From assembly GCA_016946835.1 (NCBI GenBank), contig JACVTC010000024.1, positions 110,001 to 135,000 of the forward strand: a stretch of 25,000 bases of DNA, given 5' to 3'. Below are positions 19,090 through 25,000 of the stretch, in pieces. The notes beneath the pieces are model-generated. The model worked only from the letters and a program-made list of their open reading frames with translations. It was not told where the DNA came from and did no database searches. A program made the translations under genes and the position numbers. Every line of letters starts with the position of its first letter. Position 1 is the stretch's first letter. This DNA comes from Neocallimastix lanati (nom. inval.) (taxonomy: Eukaryota > Neocallimastigomycota > Neocallimastigomycetes > Neocallimastigales > Neocallimastigaceae).

Positions 19090-19612
19090 AAGAGGAAGAA
19101 AAAGACAGGAACCTGACTGGGACGAATGGAAAAAAAACAAGGCCCTATCTTAAAAAAAAAAAAAAAAAATGAATATTCTCATAGAAGTAGTTAGGTATTA
19201 CCATAAATGGTCCGTTGAGATACATTTTGTTTATGATAGATGCAGTGAAAAATGACAAGGTAACAATAGCAAAGCCTACTATGTTCCAAGAAAGGTTGTG
19301 GATTGATTAAATGAACCGATAAAGCTTTATATTTTAAAACAAAAAAATGACATAAAAACTGATTAAAGAATAGCAGAATACTTGGACCACAAACATTAGT
19401 TTGGATAGGTAAATCCCAAATTAGAAAAGACTAGCTTCATTTAAATGAAGCAAATTGTTATTAATTCAGTTTTCGAAGGATTTGAAGTCCTTTAATGAGG
19501 ATGCCTATGCTGTCACTCTGGATGACTTGGCAAAAGACATCTAGAAATACTTTCCTTCATAGCGTTGTTGGTTAGGAGGACAAACTGGGTTTACTGTTAA
19601 TTCCAAGTACGG

Positions 19613-19643
<31 letters not shown>

Positions 19644-19985
19644 AGAAATTAGACTGGGGCCATCCTTGCTGTTACCTTTCAAACCATTTAGGTTTATTTG
19701 AAGAAGAAAAAAAAAAAAGGCTTTAACTCAACTGATAAAAATTTATATTGACGTTTTATTGCTTATTAGTAAAATCTTTAAACAGAAAACTATGGTAAAC
19801 GTCAAAAGATGATTAAAAGAGTTAGCTGAATGTGTCGAAGTAAAGGTCGAAAAGTTAAGAAAACAACTTGGAATTGACAAAGAGGAAGAAGAAGAGGAAC
19901 TTAATTATAGTGATATAGAAAGAAAAAAACCAAGAAAATATATTAACTCTAATATAATGAAAAAAATTAATAAAAAAAAATAAAA
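19090..19985 (+). pseudogene. Degraded coding segments, part 2
   Basis: Several plus-strand pieces in different frames are separated by A runs (18 at 19152, 27 at 19614). RGRKRQEPDWDEWKKNKALS starts near 19091. A frame from ATG 19169 reads LIEVVRYYHKWSVEIHFVYD before a TGA at 19253. FNEDAYAVTLDDLAKDI and WLGGQTGFTVNSKYG lie at 19490-19610. LDWGHPCCYLSNHLGLFEEE lies near 19650. The last piece, at 19796-19985, ends LNYSDIERKKPRKYINSN then a Lys-rich tail and TAA. Composition is natural and GC is higher than around it, but stops and shifts exclude a working gene in the standard code. No known domain was recognised. Confidence 0.4.
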
Positions 19986-20324
19986 GAATAAAAATAAAAG
20001 TATTAGTTGAATTTTATAGCTAATTTTTTTTTCTATTTAATTTACTAATTAATAAGTTTTATTTTCTTTAATCCTTAGTAAGCTTTTATTACAATTTCTT
20101 ATTATATATTTATATCATTGTAATTATTAAGTACATGTAATCCTTTTTTTTATAAATTTTAAATGAATAAATTTAAAACCTAACCTATATATAAATATCT
20201 TAATCGTTATTTTATAAAAATTATCATTAATGATAGTATAACTTTACAGCATTATATTAAAAAAAAAATCTTTTTTTTTTTTTTTTTTTTTTTTTTTTAG
20301 TTTTTATTTTTTCTTTTTACTATA
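19986..20324. other. AT-rich spacer with a T30-class run
   Basis: No coding signal. An A9 run (20260-20268) and a long T run to 20298 lie near the end and could fold back on each other. Confidence 0.6.
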
Positions 20325-20905
20325 TCTGATGCAATTACTGAAGAAGCCTTTAAAAAATGTTGATGTTTATCACTTGTCAATTATTCTTATTGGTAAAAAG
20401 CCAAAGCATCAATAAATAATCTCAACCCAATATGGTGATGGAAGATGTGGAAGATCGCTCACTAAAAACGAATGATTCCGGGAATCAACTGTACTAATAA
20501 AACGAAGAAAGCCTACTGTAAGCGACAGTTTATAGCTTTGGTGCGCTTAAGGTTTATCTCATTGACTCTCAAACTTGAGTAGTTTTGAGAAATTACTTCA
20601 GCCGTAAGTTCGATTACAACGGCCCAGAATTAGGAGAAAAAGAGGAAATTGTAAAAAGATCAAAACAATCCTATGATGGTCATACTATTCCAGAAATATT
20701 CATAAAAATGTATGATTATTATAAAAAAAAATCCAATTTACATTTAAGTCAGATATTCATAGCATTAATTTTTTGATGATGTTGAAACTGCAACTCTTTA
20801 TACTTTAGGCCTATATTTCCTATTAAGTTTTTTTTTTCTTAAAAATCTGGAATGAAGAATATTCTTGTACATGGCATGAAGTAAACATTTTTACCATAAA
20901 AAAAA
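20325..20905 (+). pseudogene. Degraded coding segments, part 3
   Basis: The plus strand starts with SDAITEEAFKKC, then TGA, and CLSLVNYSYW, then TAA. From about 20430 one frame can be followed for over 100 codons (DVEDRSLKTNDSGNQLY, TVYSFGALKVYLIDSQT, NYFSRKFDYNGPELGEK, SYDGHTIPEIFIKMYDYYKK). It is interrupted by four TAA and one TGA and has a stop-free run of 63 codons at 20585-20776. After TGA 20774 another frame continues with FDDVETATLYTLGLYFLL. The family is not recognised. It most likely belongs with the two preceding segments as one decayed gene or element of about 2.2 kb. Confidence 0.45.
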
Positions 20906-21195
20906 AAATTAAAAAAAAAAAAGCTATCTATCGGGTATTATTAAATTTATTTAAAAAAATAATAATAATAATAATTTCTAATAGAATCTCAGAATATGGA
21001 CTTATAATTTAATTGACCATATTTTTTTTTGTTAATAAAGAAAATTAATATTTTTTTTTTTTTTTTTACAAATTTCTCAATTTCAAATAAATGAAAGTAA
21101 AAATGAAAATAAAAAAAATTTTATTTTGCTTTTCTATATATAATAATAATAAAAAAAAAAAAAAAAAAAAAAAGACATTTGTATCTAGTTTTTGT

Positions 21196-21239
<44 letters not shown>

Positions 21240-21866
21240 CTAATTATAATTTGTTATGAAAAGCAAAAATTTCCAAATCAAGATTACTAGGTAAACAACA
21301 ACACATGTAATTATAATCTTTTATTATAAAGGATAAATAAAAAAAAATTAATTTACATAATTTATCCTATAAAGTTTTTAATTCATTTAAAATTATATTA
21401 AATATTAAAAATTTTAATCAAACTAATGATCATTAATTTATTTTTTTTTTTTTTATTGTATATGTGTATATGAAACCCAAAAATGTTTAATAATAATTTT
21501 TTAATATTTCCTTTTTTTAAGAAAACTTTTAATATATTTTATTAAAAATATAAAATTTTTATTTATTAATGATGAAAGACAATAAATTAGGTTAATGATT
21601 AACATTTTAATGTTTAATATTTAATGTTTATAATTTAATAATTTTACAAGCTCAAAACATTTTAAAATTATTTATATTTTACATCAAATATAATATTTTA
21701 TAAGTTATAATTAATGACTATTTAATTACTGTTATTTTAATTAATAATTTTTTAAATAAAACTATCTATTCAAATACTAAACAATTATATAAAATAATAC
21801 TAAACTAATAATAATAATTATTATGACAAAAATTAATGATAAAAATTATAATAAAAATAATTTTAC
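20906..21866. other. AT-rich intergenic DNA with long homopolymers
   Basis: Holds an A23-class run near 21151 and a T39 run at 21199-21237. A loose inverted repeat (ttataaaggataaat near 21332 and atttatcctataaa near 21360) is present. No gene seen. Confidence 0.6.
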
Positions 21867-21999
21867 CTAGAGTATTTAAAAATATATTAATATATTCCGG
21901 AATAGTAATTGCTATTAATATAAAATTAATTACTTTTGAATCTAAAAAAAGTTTATTAATTAAATTGCAACGGTTGTTTAATAGAAAAACAGCGCTCAT
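21867..21999 (-). pseudogene. Possible orphan first exon, ABCA-like
   Basis: On minus, ATG at 21999 opens MSAVFLLNNRCNLINK and leads into a hydrophobic FILIAITIPEYINIFLNTL. It ends at a good donor, CTAG|GTAAAA (21867/21866). The ABCA gene's first exon has the same plan: a short basic start, a helix with IxIP followed by I..I.IF, and a phase-1 donor after a similar length (115 versus 133 nt). No second exon with lumenal-domain features is found in the following 600 bp of minus-strand sequence, which is almost pure AT. If this is real it is a relic of a second ABCA copy. Resemblance is weak and by eye. Confidence 0.25.
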
Positions 22000-22040
22000 T
22001 TTCAAATAATTATTACTTCCTTATTATTCAAGGTAAAAGC

Positions 22041-22266
22041 ATGATTTTAATATCATTGCATAGATTATTCAGAGTACGGTCAGCCAATGTACTTAGAATT
22101 GCTCCAGCTATTCATATAAGGAAGATTTTTTTTTTTTTGAAAATTAAATTGCGACTAATTTTTTAATTAATAATTTTAATATTGTAGGTGATTGAATTTT
22201 TTTTTTTAACTAAATATATTTTGTCATGCGCATCATGACGCCGGAGAAGTAGTTAATATATTTTAT
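22041..22266. other. GC-richer patch of unknown role
   Basis: The first 85 bp could code a short basic, hydrophobic peptide on plus (starting MILISLHRLFRVRSANVLRI), reminiscent of an organelle leader. No splice donor or longer frame follows, so it may equally be 5' flank of the minus-strand exon at 21999. At 22223-22239 gtcatg-cgcat-catgac forms a 6-bp hairpin in a GC-rich context. An aaattgcga motif occurs at 22146 and 22340. Confidence 0.2.
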
Positions 22267-23155
22267 TGAGTGAATATTGTTATATTGCTATTTTGAAGTG
22301 TTAACATTTTTAATGTAATTTTTTAGGTGATTTAAAAATAAATTGCGATCACCTTATTTGACAATATGATTTAGTTTCTATAGATCATACTTTTATATAA
22401 ATTAAATTCTTTTAGTATTAAAAGAAAATGGTATCCATTTTAATAAGAATTTATAAATTTCTTTTTAAATCCAGTGTTTAAATTGACAGTCAATATTCAT
22501 ATTATATATTGTTAATACGATGTTAATTAGTTATTAATAATTTAATAAGAAATAGATAAATAAAAGACTTTTATTTGTTTTTGCTTAAATTTCAATTTAT
22601 GGTTTTGTAATATTTTATTGAGCATAATATCTAAATTTACTAATTTTAAAAAAAAAAGTATTATTTTAATTGCTGAAATAAATTTTGAAATGGCTTCATT
22701 AGATTTATATCATTCTATTTTTTTTTTTTTTATTAAAAGATCATATAAATAATAATATAAATGTTTTATTTTTAAATTTAATTTCTAATTAGTAATGTTT
22801 TCAAAATAGGGTTTTTTTTTGGAGGGATTATTAATAATTTTAATGGCAAGGAAATTGAGGTTTAATAATAAATTATCTAAAATCAGTAATGGTATTAGTA
22901 ATCATAAATAATTTTTTAATATAAAATTTCCCAAAGAATTAGGTAATATTAATTAAGCAAGTTTGGATATAGTTTGGATATTAATAAAAAATATATTGAT
23001 GATTTGATAATAAAATTTATTAAAATACTAATAAAATATTAAAAAAAAAAATAAATTGGTACATTACTAAATTATTTATAATAATATATAAGTATTAATA
23101 AAAATAGACTATATAGAATTATCAAATTTATATAATAATTGATATAATAATTCTT

Positions 23156-23204
<49 letters not shown>

Positions 23205-24474
23205 AATGACAAAATAATTTTAATACTGGATTAAATTATAAAAAAACAAAAATTTACCAAAATAAGATGATTTTAGTCATTCTTTATCAAAAGTGGAGTA
23301 CAAGAATTAAAGATTTTAATTTTAATAATAAAATACCATATTCTAATCACTAAAGAAAACTTTTTTAAGTATTATTCTATAAATTTTTTTAAATTATCTA
23401 ATAAATAATTCTAAGCTTAGTTTAAATGACCTTAATCTAAACTAAGCTAAAATAACTTAAAATGAAACATTTTTTTATAAAAAAAAAAAAGTTAAACTAA
23501 ACTAAACTAAGTAATTTTAACTAATCTAATTAATATCTCTTTTGATAATTAAATGAATGAAATCTATTAATTTTATGAAACTATTATTACTTAACTAATT
23601 ATAAAATACTAAACTTTAAATTTTAATTATTAAACACTTTTAAAAAAAAAAAACTAGAATTAGTAAATCATTTTAAGTATTTTTATTTATTAATTTAAAA
23701 TTTATTATATAAATTTTAAAAAATATTAAAAGAGCAATTTAAAAATAAAAATATAAGAAACAGAGGAGGAACTAAAATATTGTATTATGTTTTTTTTTTT
23801 TTTTTATACAATTAAAATAGTTACTTGCTTGGTAGAAAAATATAATAATAAAAATATAATGAACTTTTGAAATATTTCAAAAATATTTACAATATTAAAT
23901 AAATATAATAATCAATCCTCTATTATTAGCTATAAAATATTAATAAAAAAAATAAAGTAAATTATTATTAAGGTTGAATATTCATTATAGAATTAATATA
24001 GATTTATTATAAAAATATAAACTATATTAATATATAATTTATTATAAAAGTATTTTTTTTTTTTTTTTTTTTACAAAGGTTTATCATTAGAATTTAGCAT
24101 ATCATATTTTGCGATGACTTTTAACTAATATTATCTACATGCATGAATTTATATATAAATATATATATTTATAAAAGAAATCAATAAATAATTATTTTAA
24201 TTATATAAATAAATTAAAAAAGTAAAAAAAATATTTATTTTTCTTTTTTTTTTTTTATTATTATTATACATATAGCTGTAATTATTGCGAACTTTAATTT
24301 TTATTTACTCATTAATTAATTACATGAATATTTTTAATTTTAATAAAAAATAAATAAATATATATATATTTATTTATTTTATTAAATCTGTTTTTTTTTT
24401 TTTTTTTTTTTTTTTATTTTATTAAAATTAAAAATTAAAAGTATTAATGAAAAATAAAAAAATAAAAAAATAAA

Positions 24475-24509
<35 letters not shown>

Positions 24510-24660
24510 AGAATTAATAAAATAAATCAATATTATTTATCCAATTAGAACATAATAATATTTAAAAATAGTTTACGTGAAATTAAAAAAAAAAAAAAAA
24601 AGTTTATATTCAAAAAAAATAAAGAGTATCAATATATTTAGAAAAAAAAAAAAAAAAGTT
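22267..24660. other. AT-rich intergenic DNA with long homopolymers
   Basis: No gene, RNA gene or clear element seen in about 2.4 kb. It contains an A44 run (23159-23202), an A10 then gttaaactaaactaaactaag stretch near 23490, a T17-class run near 23790, T runs at 24057 and 24391-24415, and an A run at 24479-24508. Actaa-type short repeats occur at 23430-23530. Confidence 0.6.
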
Positions 24661-24667
24661 CAATAGG

Positions 24668-24940
24668 CAACAGAACCTTCTATCCTTATGGATTAAGGTT
24701 TGAAATTGACCATCTGAAAGAAAATTATGATCTTCTTTCTTCTTTCAGAGGCCTTGGCCCCTGCTAGGCCTGTGCTTAACCGCATTTTCAGTGTTGGTTA
24801 TAGTTATATACATAGTTTGCACCTTATACTTTCGAGAATAGTAACCCTTTGTCGAGTACAGTACTAAACCGAGGATGAATTTATCTTAAGTAAAGAGAAG
24901 TCACAGATCACACTAAAGAATAGCATTTTTAAATAATCAC
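24668..24940 (+). pseudogene. Decayed coding fragment, unidentified
   Basis: A GC-richer island directly after an A15 run. One plus frame is open for about 32 codons (NRTFYPYGLRFEIDHLKENY onward). Near 24750 another frame opens for about 37 codons (ALAPARPVLNRIFSVGYSYI onward) to a TAA, then continues TEDEFILSKEKSQITLKNS to a second TAA. The change of frame and the stops indicate decay; a third frame is hydrophobic and may be a shadow. The family is not recognised. The end of the window is AT-rich and cuts nothing visible. Confidence 0.35.
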
Positions 24941-25000
24941 CAGAAATGATTTAGTTTTTAAACAAAACATCCTATTCCTTTTTATAATTAAATATGATGG

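Overview
The window looks like nuclear DNA of a very AT-rich eukaryote. Intergenic DNA is almost only A and T, with homopolymer runs up to about 50 bases and many short tandem repeats. Genes stand out as islands of higher GC, and the one clear intron is AT-rich with GT/AG ends. The best guess is an anaerobic gut fungus (Neocallimastigomycota). The reasons are base composition, a large ABCA transporter, a subtilisin-like protease with a hevein-like (CBM18-type) cysteine module, and ankyrin-like debris. This is inference; another AT-rich protist or fungus is not excluded.

Layout. 1-2.97 kb: repeats and mobile-element remains. These are a 261-bp element with imperfect terminal inverted repeats and a possible 9-bp target duplication, a retroposon-like GC-richer block ending in poly(A) on the minus strand, a decayed Ty1/copia integrase, a hexanucleotide array and a pentanucleotide array. 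3.0-4.9 kb: AT-rich DNA, a perfect 32-bp palindrome, an ankyrin-like relic and an unidentified minus-strand coding fragment. 4.94-5.83 kb: arm A of a long inverted repeat. 5.98-6.30 kb: an unidentified broken coding segment. 6.3-8.3 kb: low-complexity DNA. 8.33-14.34 kb: one nearly complete ABCA-family transporter gene on the minus strand (two exons). Its main exon is split into two frames at a canonical -1 slippery heptamer. 14.66-15.77 kb: arm B of the inverted repeat. 15.81-16.87 kb: an S8 (subtilisin-like) protease pseudogene, minus strand, followed by a third partial copy (C) of the arm repeat. 17.1-18.4 kb: 70-bp and 189-bp tandem duplications. 18.66-20.9 kb: a chain of degraded, unidentified plus-strand coding segments separated by poly(A). 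21.87-22.0 kb: a possible isolated first exon. 22-24.66 kb: AT-rich DNA. 24.67-24.94 kb: one more decayed coding fragment.

The only gene likely to be functional is the ABCA transporter. Its first exon joins the main exon in phase. If the frame break at 12729-12735 is crossed by a -1 shift, the product is about 1907 residues with the full TMD-NBD-TMD-NBD plan. The rest is mostly decayed genes and mobile DNA, and the ABCA gene sits between inverted copies of a roughly 1-kb repeat.

The most interesting point is the frame break itself. The overlap in which a shift could happen is exactly the heptamer T TTA AAT. The zero-frame stop follows at once, and a possible H-type pseudoknot lies 11 nt downstream. 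A one-base deletion or assembly error is the simpler explanation and must be ruled out first.
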